Origin: Sandaracinus amylolyticus
GTDB taxonomy: Bacteria > Myxococcota_A > Polyangia > Polyangiales > Sandaracinaceae
Assembly (NCBI RefSeq): GCF_021631985.1
Contig: NZ_CP070225.1
Span: 5,828,001 to 5,892,000, forward strand
Length of the DNA stretch: 64,000 nucleotides
Reading direction: 5' to 3'
Shown: positions 27,124 to 34,643 of the stretch, piece by piece
Numbering within the stretch: the stretch's first letter is position 1
Layout of the letters: each line of letters begins with the position of its first letter
Notes under the pieces: model-generated
Databases searched by the model: none
The model's input: only the letters and a program-made list of their open reading frames with translations
Told to the model about the DNA's origin: nothing
Made by a program: the position numbers and the translations under genes

Positions 27124-27127
27124 GCGA

Positions 27128-27334
27128 TCAGCGCGACTTGCGCGACTTCGACTTGCGGCGCGGAGCCGTCGCCTTCGCGAGCGGCGCGAGCTCGTAGCTC
27201 TCGATCACCCACTGGCGCACTCGCTCTGCGGCCTCGCGACGATCGCCGACGTCGAGCCACTGCTCCATGTCGCGCACGAGCGTCGGAGGGCTCTCGTGGT
27301 ACTCGCGGAGCTCGCTGGTGCGCTGTCGGGGCAC
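27128..27334 (-). CDS. Small hypothetical protein with basic tail
   Basis: 68 residues from a GTG at 27334 (other starts lie upstream inside a repeat). The core SELREYHESPPTLVRDMEQW and AAERVRQWVIESYEL is amphipathic helix, and the last 18 residues are Lys/Arg/Ser-rich. No family recognised. It converges with the oxidase gene, only 4 bases apart. Codon bias agrees with coding, but there is no clear ribosome-binding site, so the start and even the gene are uncertain. Confidence 0.42.
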   Translation of the reverse strand: MPRQRTSELREYHESPPTLVRDMEQWLDVGDRREAAERVRQWVIESYELAPLAKATAPRRKSKSRKSR

Positions 27335-27390
27335 GAATGGAGTATGGCCGCAGCGTGCACGCCCGCGCCAGAACGAGCGGCGCTCAGTCC

Positions 27391-27477
27391 AGCTGGAGTG
27401 CTCGCTGGCGGAGGGCCCGCACGGGAGCGTGCGGCGCACGCGGACGGGAGGGCCCTCCGCCGGCGAGCCGATTTTTT
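27391..27477 (+). repeat. Hairpin repeat, family 1, copy A
   Basis: An 87-base element whose arms GCTCGCTGGCGGAGGGCCC (27400-27418) and GGGCCCTCCGCCGGCGAGC (27450-27468) pair over 19 bp with a single G-T wobble. The 31-base loop holds a smaller hairpin (GCACG-GGAG-CGTGC). The ends GGAGTGCTCG and CGAGCCGAT recur in copies at 50678 and 57927. It starts about 10 bases past the stop of the minus-strand gene at 27488; a T6 run follows on the plus strand, so it may terminate rightward transcripts. Confidence 0.85.
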
Positions 27478-27487
27478 CGACACTCGC

Positions 27488-28492
27488 TCAGCGCGCGACC
27501 GGCGCGCGGAAGATGTCGAGCCCCGACGCGCCAGGGAGCACGCCGCTCGTGAAGTAGAGCGAGCCGTCCGAGCCGAGCTCGGGCGAGCAGGGATCGGCCG
27601 CGTCGAGCGCTTCGGTGTCGACGAAGATCGGCGGGCCCCACGCCGAACCTCCGCGCTGTGCGCACCAGATGTTGTACGAGCTCGACGCGCGGCCGAACGC
27701 GGGACGATCCGAGCACCACACGAGCGTGCGGCCGTCCGACGAGATCGCGGGCTGGGTGTCGTGGCTCGTGCTCGCGAGCTCGGTGATCTCGCTCGGCTCG
27801 TCGAACACGAGGCCGGTGGTGGTCCGGCGGGTCACGTAGAGGCGCGTCGGGCCTCCGCCGATGGGCTGGCGCGTGAAGTAGATCGTCACGCCGTCCGACG
27901 CGATCTCGGGGCCGCCGTCGTGATCCGGCGTGCTGAGCGCATCGATGCGCGTCGGCGTGAGGAACGTGTACGCGCGGTCGTCGAACACCGCGTGATAGAG
28001 GTCGAGGCCGCCGCCGCCGCCGGGACGATCGGACGCGAAGATCATCTCCCAGCCGTCGGGGCTCAGCGCGGGATCGACGTCGTCGGCGCTCGAGTTGATG
28101 ACGGGATACGCGGTGACCGTGCCCCACGGGCCGTCGGAGGTGCCGCGCTCGACGCAGAAGAGGTCGCGACGCCCGACGCCACCCGGGCGGTTCGACGCGA
28201 AGCAGAGCACGCGACGGTTCCCGGTGATCGAGGGGCCGTCCTCCTGCCCGCTGGTCGCGACCGCGCCGACCCACTCCGGCGTGCCGAAGCGACAAGCAGC
28301 GGGCACTGGCGGACCGGCGTCGAGCTCCGTCCACGCCGCGTCGATCGTGGTCGCATCGACCGGCGCGGCGTCGTTCGCGGGCGTCGCGGCGTCGAAGGCC
28401 GTCTGGTAGCCGACTCGCCCGCACGCGGGCGCGAGGAGCACCACGACGACGAACGTGAGCGCACTGATCGATCGCCGCGCGAACTGCACCAC
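27488..28492 (-). CDS. PD40/TolB-like beta-propeller lipoprotein
   Basis: 334 residues from a GTG. The signal FVVVVLLAPACG ends in a lipobox, followed by an Asp/Ala-rich linker. The rest is made of WD40-like PD40 blades: LCFASNRPGG, ALSPDGWEMIFASDRPGG, EIASDGVTIYFTR and AISSDGRTLVWCSDRP, with about 45-60 residues per blade. Such proteins usually act as secreted binding scaffolds. It diverges from a small lipoprotein gene at 28578. A family-1 hairpin repeat lies just after its stop. Confidence 0.88.
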   Translation of the reverse strand: MVQFARRSISALTFVVVVLLAPACGRVGYQTAFDAATPANDAAPVDATTIDAAWTELDAGPPVPAACRFGTPEWVGAVATSGQEDGPSITGNRRVLCFASNRPGGVGRRDLFCVERGTSDGPWGTVTAYPVINSSADDVDPALSPDGWEMIFASDRPGGGGGLDLYHAVFDDRAYTFLTPTRIDALSTPDHDGGPEIASDGVTIYFTRQPIGGGPTRLYVTRRTTTGLVFDEPSEITELASTSHDTQPAISSDGRTLVWCSDRPAFGRASSSYNIWCAQRGGSAWGPPIFVDTEALDAADPCSPELGSDGSLYFTSGVLPGASGLDIFRAPVAR

Positions 28493-28577
28493 AGCGAGCC
28501 GGAGCTTAAGATGTTCGTCCCCGCGCGTCGACGCCGACGCGCTCGCAAGCGCGATCGAGACGGCCTACGATCGGCGC

Positions 28578-29063
28578 GTGGGTGGGTGGCGCCGCGCTTC
28601 GTCGATCGGGCTCGCGATGTCGATCGCTGCGGGGTGTGGTGGTGCGCAGTCGCCCGACATCCGCGAGGTCGGCGCGCCGCAGGTGCACCAAGGTCGCGTC
28701 GTCGCGGCGCGCGGGCCCGTCGTGCCGCAGCGCGGTGACGCGTGCGTGGTCGAGGTGCTGCGGACCGACGACGCCTACTACAACTGCCGCATCCGCGTGG
28801 AGTGCGGCGGCGACATGGTCTACGGGCTCGCCGACGGTGGCTACAACGCGTGTTACCGGCAGGGCGAGGACCTCGTGTTCGCGCGTGATCGCAACGGCAC
28901 GCGCGTCGACGGAGATCCGCGGCTCTACTTCGATCTCGCGGGCGGGCGCGTGTTCGTGAGCGACGACGCGCCCGACGTGGAGCTCGAGATCGATCTGAGC
29001 GGTCTGCCGCAGGACTACGAAGGTCCGAGCGCGCCGCCGCCCGACGCGATGCCGGGCGCGTGA
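28578..29063 (+). CDS. Small hypothetical lipoprotein
   Basis: 161 residues from GTG 28578. The signal SSIGLAMSIAAGC has a plausible lipobox, followed by Gly/Ala/Gln. Mature features: CVVEVLRTDDAYYNCRIRV, CGGDMVYGLADGGYNAC and DLVFARDRNGTRVDGDPRL, with four or five cysteines likely forming disulphides. The C-terminus is Pro/Asp-rich. No family recognised. It converges with the signal-peptide protein at 29071 (7-base gap). Confidence 0.7.
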   Translation: MGGWRRASSIGLAMSIAAGCGGAQSPDIREVGAPQVHQGRVVAARGPVVPQRGDACVVEVLRTDDAYYNCRIRVECGGDMVYGLADGGYNACYRQGEDLVFARDRNGTRVDGDPRLYFDLAGGRVFVSDDAPDVELEIDLSGLPQDYEGPSAPPPDAMPGA

Positions 29064-29070
29064 TCGACGG

Positions 29071-29622
29071 TCATCGCGCCGCGCGCACGTAGTCGAGGCG
29101 GTACCGCACCGGCGTGGAGAGGTACGAGCTCTCGACGGTGAAGTCGACGTGCAGGCGCGAGCCGTCGGGCTCGGTCGAGTAGAGCTGGTGCAGCTGCGAG
29201 CCCTCGCCCTCGTAGAGAAGCTCCAGCCAGCCGCCCTGGAGCCGCGGCGTGACGCGAGTGCCGCTCGAGACGCCGGTGACCTGCGCCGCCGCGCCGATCG
29301 CTCCGTCGACGACCCTCGTGCGGTTCGACTCGAGCGTGACCCGCACGCGCGAGCCCGTGAGCGAAACGAGCACGCGCCGCGGCGGCTGCATGTCGTTGCG
29401 GATGCGATCGCGCGCCATGCCCTGCAAGAGCTCGGGCAACGACGCGATGCGCGGCGCGAACGCGGCGTCGACCGTGCGCATCGCGCTCGCCGCATCGTCC
29501 TGGACCCACGTGCCCGCGAGCGTCGATGGCACCGTGCCCGACTGCGCGCGGCCGGGCCCGGGGAAGGCGCCCGCGGCGAGCGTCAGCGTGAGCGTGGCGA
29601 AGAGCGCGAGCGTCGATCTCAT
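29071..29622 (-). CDS. Secreted hypothetical protein next to TetR regulator
   Basis: 183 residues with a cleavable signal (MRSTLALFATLTLTLAAG, cut after PGRAQ). The mature part begins with a lipocalin-like phrase (LAGTWVQDDAASAMR) and contains beta-rich stretches (RVLVSLTGSRVRVTLESN, WLELLYEGEGS, RLHVDFTVESSYLSTP), so a small periplasmic beta-barrel is likely. It is divergent from the TetR gene with only 58 bases between, so it is the obvious candidate target of that repressor. Function unknown. Confidence 0.75.
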   Translation of the reverse strand: MRSTLALFATLTLTLAAGAFPGPGRAQSGTVPSTLAGTWVQDDAASAMRTVDAAFAPRIASLPELLQGMARDRIRNDMQPPRRVLVSLTGSRVRVTLESNRTRVVDGAIGAAAQVTGVSSGTRVTPRLQGGWLELLYEGEGSQLHQLYSTEPDGSRLHVDFTVESSYLSTPVRYRLDYVRAAR

Positions 29623-29680
29623 GGCGACCTCTATTTCGAGTCCAAGAGTCTCGTTTATGGGTTTGCTATATCGACGGCGC
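29623..29680. promoter_or_regulatory. Divergent promoter/operator between TetR and its likely target
   Basis: Fifty-eight bases, distinctly richer in A/T than the surroundings (CTATTTCGAG, TCGTTTATGGGTTTGCTATA). A partial dyad CGAGTC (29637-29642)...GTCTCG (29648-29653) matches in 5 of 6 arm positions and could be the TetR operator, placed where both promoters must lie. Inferred from position and composition only. Confidence 0.4.
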
Positions 29681-30328
29681 ATGTCCTCCGTCAAGCAGGG
29701 CTCGCCCCGACGTGGTCGCCCGCGGAGCGACGTCGCGCGTCGAGCGATCCTCGAGGCCACGCGCGATCAGCTCGCGGAGCTCGGCTACGAGCGGCTGTCG
29801 ATCCAGCGGGTCGCGGAGGTCGCGGGCGTGGGAAAGCAGACGGTGTATCGCTGGTGGCCGACCAAGCGAGAGCTGGTCGCCGAGTGCGTGCTCGAGGGCT
29901 ACGTGCTGCCGAGCGGCTACGGGCCCGACGAGACGGGTGATCTCGGGGCCGATGCGGCGACGTGGCTCCGCGAGCTCGCCGCGCACTACGGTCGGCCGCC
30001 GCAGACGTCGCTGCTGCGCGCGCTCACCTCGGCCGCGGCGGAGAGCGACGAGGTCGCGTCGAAGCTGCTCGCGAAGTTCGTCGAGCCGTCTCGCTCGGCG
30101 CTCGTGGCGCGATTGACGGATGCACAGCGCGCGGGCCGAGTGCAGGCCGACGCCCCGCTCGCGCTCGTCGCGGAGGCGCTGATCGGTGCGCTGGTGTTCC
30201 GGGTGCTGAGCCGCGAGCCGGTCGACGCCGACGCGATGGGAAAGCTCGCCGAAGCGCTGTTCGCGGGCATCGAGCAGCGGCCCCGCGGGGCCACGAAGAA
30301 GACGACGAAGGCACGGCGCGCGCGCTGA
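29681..30328 (+). CDS. TetR/AcrR family transcriptional regulator
   Basis: 215 residues. The N-terminal helix-turn-helix is classic: DVARRAILEATRDQLAELGY followed by SIQRVAEVAGVGKQTVYRWW and PTKRELV. The ligand-binding C-terminal domain is helical (TSLLRALTSAAAESDEVASK) and ends in a Lys/Arg-rich tail (TKKTTKARRAR). These regulators repress divergently placed genes until a small ligand binds; here the neighbour is the secreted protein at 29071. The chosen ATG at 29681 starts right before GRPRSDVARRA; longer frames upstream overlap the divergent gene. Confidence 0.93.
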   Translation: MSSVKQGSPRRGRPRSDVARRAILEATRDQLAELGYERLSIQRVAEVAGVGKQTVYRWWPTKRELVAECVLEGYVLPSGYGPDETGDLGADAATWLRELAAHYGRPPQTSLLRALTSAAAESDEVASKLLAKFVEPSRSALVARLTDAQRAGRVQADAPLALVAEALIGALVFRVLSREPVDADAMGKLAEALFAGIEQRPRGATKKTTKARRAR

Positions 30329-30357
30329 TCGGCCGCGCGCTGGCGTAGGCTGATCGC

Positions 30358-31044
30358 GTGGGGACGCTCCGGTCGACGTGCTCCGCGCTCGCGCTCGTGG
30401 TGCTCGCCGCGTGTGGTGCGGCGCGCCCGCACCCGGTCAACGCGGAGCACGTCGTCGTCGACACGATCGTCGAGGCGCACCGCGACGACGACGGGGACCG
30501 CATCGTCGAGGCGGACGATCGCTGCCCGCAGGACGCCGAGGATCTCGACGGCTTCGAGGACGACGACGGATGCCCCGAGCGCGACGACGATCGCGATCGC
30601 ATCGTCGACGCCGACGATCTCTGCCCGCGCGAGCCCGAGACCTACAACGGGATGGACGACGAGGACGGCTGTCCCGATCACTGCACGCTGCCGCTCTACT
30701 CGTGCCCGATCCAGCCGCAGATCGCGCGCGTCTACTTCATCAAGGACTCGTCGCGCGTGGAGGGCGACACGCTCGTGCTCCTGCGTGCGCTCGCCGACAC
30801 CATCGTCGGCAACCCACAGATCCCCGTCATCGAGCTGCATGGCCATGCAGGGCGCGAGGAGCGCGCGCCGGTGCGGCTCGCACGTCGTCGCGCCGAGCGC
30901 CTCCGCGACGAGCTCGTCGCGATGGGTGTCGATCCCGCGCGGCTCGTGATCCACGCGCACGGCGCGACGATGCCGATCACCGCCGGACGCACGCCCGCGG
31001 AGCGCGAGACGAATCGGCGCGTCGAGATCGTGCTCGATCCCTGA
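30358..31044 (+). CDS. OmpA-family lipoprotein with TSP3-type calcium repeats
   Basis: 228 residues from a GTG. Lipoprotein signal ALALVVLAACG, then Asp-rich thrombospondin type-3-like repeats (DDDGDRIVEADDRCP, DDRDRIVDADDLCP, each followed by a DGC(P) turn). The C-terminal OmpA domain has PVIELHGHAGREE and the closing NRRVEIVLDP, which binds peptidoglycan in this family, although the usual TDxxG part is less clear. Likely an outer-membrane lipoprotein tethered to the cell wall. It follows the TetR gene by 29 bases. Confidence 0.85.
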   Translation: MGTLRSTCSALALVVLAACGAARPHPVNAEHVVVDTIVEAHRDDDGDRIVEADDRCPQDAEDLDGFEDDDGCPERDDDRDRIVDADDLCPREPETYNGMDDEDGCPDHCTLPLYSCPIQPQIARVYFIKDSSRVEGDTLVLLRALADTIVGNPQIPVIELHGHAGREERAPVRLARRRAERLRDELVAMGVDPARLVIHAHGATMPITAGRTPAERETNRRVEIVLDP

Positions 31045-31047
31045 GCG

Positions 31048-32742
31048 TCAGCTCGACAGCCACGCGGGCGGGCTCGGATGCGCGACCGCGCGCACCGCGC
31101 CGAGCGAGAGCCGCACGGTGCGCGCTCGATCGGTGCGTCCGTCGAGTGTCCATCGCTCCTCGCGGCTCGCGTCGAGGCTCAGCACGAGGCCGTGCGCGCC
31201 GCGCGGGAGACTGAGCTCGCGCGCCTGGCCCGAGGCGTCCTTCCACAGCGCGACCTGACGCGGCTCGCTCTCTCCCGGCATCACCGAGCGCTCCATCATG
31301 CCGAGCGACGTCAGCGTGAGCACCGAGCTCCCCGGATCGTCGGCGAGCGCGCCCGCGTAACGACCGGGCCAGCGACGATCGAGCTGCGGTCCGTCCATGA
31401 GCACCGCGATCACCAGCGACGGGCCCATCGCGCGCAGCACCGGCTGCACCGGATCGATGCGCGCCAGGTCTTCGCACACGAGCACCGCGATGCTCGCGTC
31501 GGGTCGGAACACGTAGAGGCTCAGCTGTCGATCGTCGACGTCGATGTCCTCCCACCATCGACGCGCGGGATCGAGCGTGTGGCCGAGGTGGTATCGACGG
31601 ATCTGCCCTTCGTCCAATCGCCAGCGATGGTGCTTGCTCTGCCACCAGTGGGTGCGCACCTCGCCGCCCTCGAGCAGCGATGCGAACACGAGGTTCCGCG
31701 GCGCGCCGCTCTTCGGATAGATCGCCGACGTGCCCGCGATGAAGAGCTCGAGCGAGGGCAGCTTCGCGAGCTCCTTCGCGACGCCGCGCACCGTGAGCGA
31801 GTCGAGCGCGAGCTCGGGCAGCACCACGCCGTGCACCTGACCGACCTCGCGCTCCGACACCCGCACGAGCTCGCGCACCAGGTCCGCCACGAACGCGACG
31901 CGATCCTTGTCCTTCTCGGGCAGCCACGTCTGCTTCACGCGGAAGTGACCGGCGCCGCTCGCGCCCTGCACCAGCGGGCCCGCCTCGATCGCATCGCCGC
32001 GCATGCGGTACGGGAACGGCACGCACAGCAGGTTGAACGGGCCCTGCGCGCGATCGAGATCGCCGACCATCCAGCGCGTCTCGATCTCGTGCTTCGCCGG
32101 CAGCAGCGCGACGTGGTGCGAGAGCGCGCGCATCGCGCAGCCGACCTGCGCGGCGCGCGACTTCGGCTGCACGCACGCGCGATCGTGCGGCACCGCGATG
32201 CAGAGCGAGACGCGCACGTCGGGGATCGCGCCCGCGCCACGACCGCTCGCACGGTGCTCTCCGGAGACGAAACGAAGGTGCTCCTCGAGCACGAACGAGG
32301 TGATCGGCGAGGGATGCTCGGGCGCGAAGCCGATCCCGTCGCACGCCTCGTCGGCGATCGCGAGCAGCTCGATCGCAGCGTCGGCGACGGCATCGCTCGT
32401 CTCGGGCCCGATGGGATCGTTCTCGCCCGCGATGATCGCTTCCCACGCCTTCTGCGCGTCGTCGGGCACGCGCATCTCGCTGCGCCAGCGTGCGCCCGCG
32501 GCGTCGGTGCGCGCGAGGTACTCGAGCCCGAAGTAGGGCGACCAGCGCGCGCCCGAGCCGCGCGGAAGACCACGCCCCGAGTAGCGGTCGCGGGTGTAGC
32601 AGGCCGAGCGCTCGACGATGGTGGCCGCGGCCGCGAACGCATCGGGTGGCCACACCGGGCACGAGGCGAGCGACGCGCTCGCGCTCCCGGGCACGGTCCC
32701 GACGGGAAGGACGTAACGGAGGAGATCGCCGACGGTCGGCAT
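31048..32742 (-). CDS. Nitrilase-superfamily (carbon-nitrogen hydrolase) protein with unassigned N-terminal half
   Basis: 564 residues. The C-terminal half (about 270-530) carries the Glu-Lys-Cys triad of C-N hydrolases in the expected order and surroundings: Glu in VVLPELALDSL, Lys in WWQSKHHRW and Cys in VLVCEDLARI, with ELFIAGTSAIYP between the first two. The N-terminal 270 residues match no family I know; they include GLEYLARTDAAGARWRSEM and AAQVGCAMRALSHHVALLP. No signal or transmembrane segment. It converges with the OmpA gene and is divergent from the ECF sigma gene. Amidase, nitrilase or a signalling or defence role cannot be distinguished. Confidence 0.7.
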   Translation of the reverse strand: MPTVGDLLRYVLPVGTVPGSASASLASCPVWPPDAFAAAATIVERSACYTRDRYSGRGLPRGSGARWSPYFGLEYLARTDAAGARWRSEMRVPDDAQKAWEAIIAGENDPIGPETSDAVADAAIELLAIADEACDGIGFAPEHPSPITSFVLEEHLRFVSGEHRASGRGAGAIPDVRVSLCIAVPHDRACVQPKSRAAQVGCAMRALSHHVALLPAKHEIETRWMVGDLDRAQGPFNLLCVPFPYRMRGDAIEAGPLVQGASGAGHFRVKQTWLPEKDKDRVAFVADLVRELVRVSEREVGQVHGVVLPELALDSLTVRGVAKELAKLPSLELFIAGTSAIYPKSGAPRNLVFASLLEGGEVRTHWWQSKHHRWRLDEGQIRRYHLGHTLDPARRWWEDIDVDDRQLSLYVFRPDASIAVLVCEDLARIDPVQPVLRAMGPSLVIAVLMDGPQLDRRWPGRYAGALADDPGSSVLTLTSLGMMERSVMPGESEPRQVALWKDASGQARELSLPRGAHGLVLSLDASREERWTLDGRTDRARTVRLSLGAVRAVAHPSPPAWLSS

Positions 32743-32844
32743 GAGAAGGACGCAGACGCTACAGCGGATGCGCTCCTGACGCGAAGCCAATCGCGCAGGA
32801 CGTCGGCGCCTCACCGCGCATGTGCGCTGCATCGCGGTGCAGAT

Positions 32845-32881
32845 CGAGTGAGCCGTGTTCCGGGGTGCCGTCCACTTACCC
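32845..32881 (+). promoter_or_regulatory. Two-block motif upstream of ECF sigma gene (candidate ECF promoter)
   Basis: CGAGTGAGCC (32845-32854), then a 14-base spacer with TTCCGGGG, then CCGTCCACTT (32869-32878). The same two blocks with identical spacing occur at 35657 in front of the lipoprotein operon; 29 of 37 bases match. CGTC in the second block fits the usual -10 core of ECF promoters. If transcription starts a few bases after it, the sigma gene's GTG at 32885 would have almost no leader. Confidence 0.6.
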
Positions 32882-32884
32882 ACC

Positions 32885-33469
32885 GTGGGCATCGAGCTAC
32901 CGCGACACCTGCGGCTCGTCGGCACGGCGCAGGACGGCGCGGGCAGCGCGCAGGAAGACACACCATCGGAGGCGCGCCCCCCGATCGACACCGCATCGGC
33001 GTTCCGTCTCCACGGCAGCTACGTCACGCGCGTCGCGCTGCGCTTCCTGGGCCGCACCGCCGAGGTGGACGACCTCGTGCAGGACGTCTTCCTCGACGCG
33101 ATCCGCGGCATCCACAAGCTGCGAGACGCCGAGGCCGCGCGACCGTGGCTCGCGCTGATCACGGTGCGCAAGGCGCGACGTCTCCTGCGGAAGCGCCGCG
33201 CGCGACGCGCATTCGGGCTCGACGAGGGCGCCGACTACACCGAGGTGGCCGACTCGCGCGCCTCGCCCGAGGAGCGCGCGCGGATCGCGGAGCTCTACCG
33301 CGTCCTCGACTCGATCCCGGCGAACGAGCGCCTCGCGTGGACGCTGCGTTATCTCGAGCAGGAGCCGCTCGATCGCGTCGCCGAGATCTGCGAGTGCTCG
33401 CTCGCGACCGCGAAGCGTCGAATCGCGGCCGCACACGCGGTGATCACCGAGGAGATCGGCGATGACTGA
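32885..33469 (+). CDS. ECF-type RNA polymerase sigma factor
   Basis: 194 residues from GTG 32885; an in-frame GTG at 32855 lies inside the candidate promoter and is less likely. Region 2 is clear (LHGSYVTRVALRFLG, EVDDLVQDVFLDAIRGI, ARPWLALITVRKARRLLRKR), as is region 4 (LPANERLAWTLRYLE, LDRVAEICECSLATAKRRI; the actual first residues are IPANERL). Regions 1 and 3 are missing, as in ECF sigmas. The next gene overlaps its end by 8 bases and encodes a FecR-like membrane protein, the expected anti-sigma partner. Probably autoregulated through the motif just upstream. Confidence 0.93.
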   Translation: MGIELPRHLRLVGTAQDGAGSAQEDTPSEARPPIDTASAFRLHGSYVTRVALRFLGRTAEVDDLVQDVFLDAIRGIHKLRDAEAARPWLALITVRKARRLLRKRRARRAFGLDEGADYTEVADSRASPEERARIAELYRVLDSIPANERLAWTLRYLEQEPLDRVAEICECSLATAKRRIAAAHAVITEEIGDD

Positions 33470-34625
33470 TCGCTCGGAGCTGCGACGCACGATCGATGCG
33501 GCGCGCGAGCACGCGCTGCCGGCGTGGACCGACGCGCGCGGCGCGCAGCTCGCGGCGCGCGTCGATGCGCGACGACGAAGGCGCGCGGTGGCTCGCGTGG
33601 TGTCGGCGACCGGGCTCGTGCTCGCCGCAGCGGCGGCGTCGTTCTGGATGGTCGCGCGTGGAGAGGTGCCGGCACCGGTCGCGCGCGCCCCCGAGGTCGT
33701 CGCGCCCGCGCCCGCGGTGCTGCGCTTCGCCGACGGCTCGATCGCGACGCCGCTCGGCGACGACACCGAGCTCTTCGTCGATCGCATGGCGTCGGACGCG
33801 ATCGAGCTGTCGCTGGTGCGCGGCGCGGCGCGCTTCGCGGTCACGCCCGGGCTGCCGCGGGCGTTCCGGGTGCGCGCGGGCACGGTCACGGTGTCGGTGA
33901 TCGGCACCGAGTTCACGGTGACGCGCGAGGGCAGCGGCGCGATCGTCGAGGTCGATCACGGTCGCGTGCGCATCGAGTGGGAGCACGACGGGCGCGACGA
34001 GCTCTCGGCCGGCGAGCGCGGGGTGTACCCGCGCGCGCGCGTCGAGGCCGAGCCGACTGCGGTGCGCGACGAGCCGGCCGCGGCGCGAGCGCCGCGCGTG
34101 CGCACGTCGCGAGGACGCGAGCGCGCGGCCGAGCGCGAGGTCACGCCGGAGCCCGCGCCGGTGACGCCCGACTGGCGCGCGCTCGCTGCCGAGGGTCGCT
34201 ACGACGACGGCTACGCGCTGCTGCTCGCCGACACCCGCGTGCTGCGCAGCGACGACGTCGGCACGCTGGTGTTCGCGGCGGACTGCGCGCGCTTGTCGGG
34301 GCATCCCGCCGAGTCGCTGCCGTATCTGCGCCGCGCGCTCGAGATCGGACGCGACGACGAGCGGGCGCCGCTGGTGTCGTTCACGCTCGGCCGCGTCCTC
34401 CTGCAGCAGCTCGATCGACCGGCCGAGGCCGCCGACGCGTTCGCGCAGGCACGCGCGCTCGCGCCCGAAGGATCGCTCGCACCGGACGCGCTCGCACGCG
34501 AGGTGGAGGCGAGCCATCGCGCCGGGCTCGCGGCGCGCGCGCGCGCCCTCGCCGAGGAGTACTTGCGACGTCATCCCGACGGCGTGCGCGCCGACGCGGT
34601 GCGCCGGTTCGGCGGCCTGGAGTAG
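33462..34625 (+). CDS. FecR-domain membrane protein with TPR-like repeats (putative anti-sigma)
   Basis: 387 residues. A short cytoplasmic N-terminus (about 43 residues, Arg-rich end) would hold sigma; one transmembrane helix follows (VVSATGLVLAAAAASFWMV). The FecR domain spans about 80-185 (AVLRFADGSIATPL, VSVIGTEFTVTREGSGAIV, VDHGRVRIEW). After a charged linker, residues 240-385 form helical TPR-like units (AEGRYDDGYALLLAD, AESLPYLRRALEIG, AEAADAFAQARALAPEG). It overlaps the sigma gene, consistent with a coupled sigma/anti-sigma pair. Confidence 0.88.
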   Translation: MTDRSELRRTIDAAREHALPAWTDARGAQLAARVDARRRRRAVARVVSATGLVLAAAAASFWMVARGEVPAPVARAPEVVAPAPAVLRFADGSIATPLGDDTELFVDRMASDAIELSLVRGAARFAVTPGLPRAFRVRAGTVTVSVIGTEFTVTREGSGAIVEVDHGRVRIEWEHDGRDELSAGERGVYPRARVEAEPTAVRDEPAAARAPRVRTSRGRERAAEREVTPEPAPVTPDWRALAAEGRYDDGYALLLADTRVLRSDDVGTLVFAADCARLSGHPAESLPYLRRALEIGRDDERAPLVSFTLGRVLLQQLDRPAEAADAFAQARALAPEGSLAPDALAREVEASHRAGLAARARALAEEYLRRHPDGVRADAVRRFGGLE

Positions 34626-34643
34626 CGACTGCTCCGCGCCGTC

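Noticed and set aside
27471-27477. T6 run after hairpin A as an intrinsic terminator of the gene at 27488
   Set aside because: The T-run is on the plus strand, whereas that gene is on the minus strand; it could only stop rightward transcripts.
32855-32884. GTG at 32855 as the start of the ECF sigma factor
   Set aside because: It falls inside the conserved two-block motif that also stands before the lipoprotein operon, and the extra ten residues are not typical; GTG 32885 is preferred.
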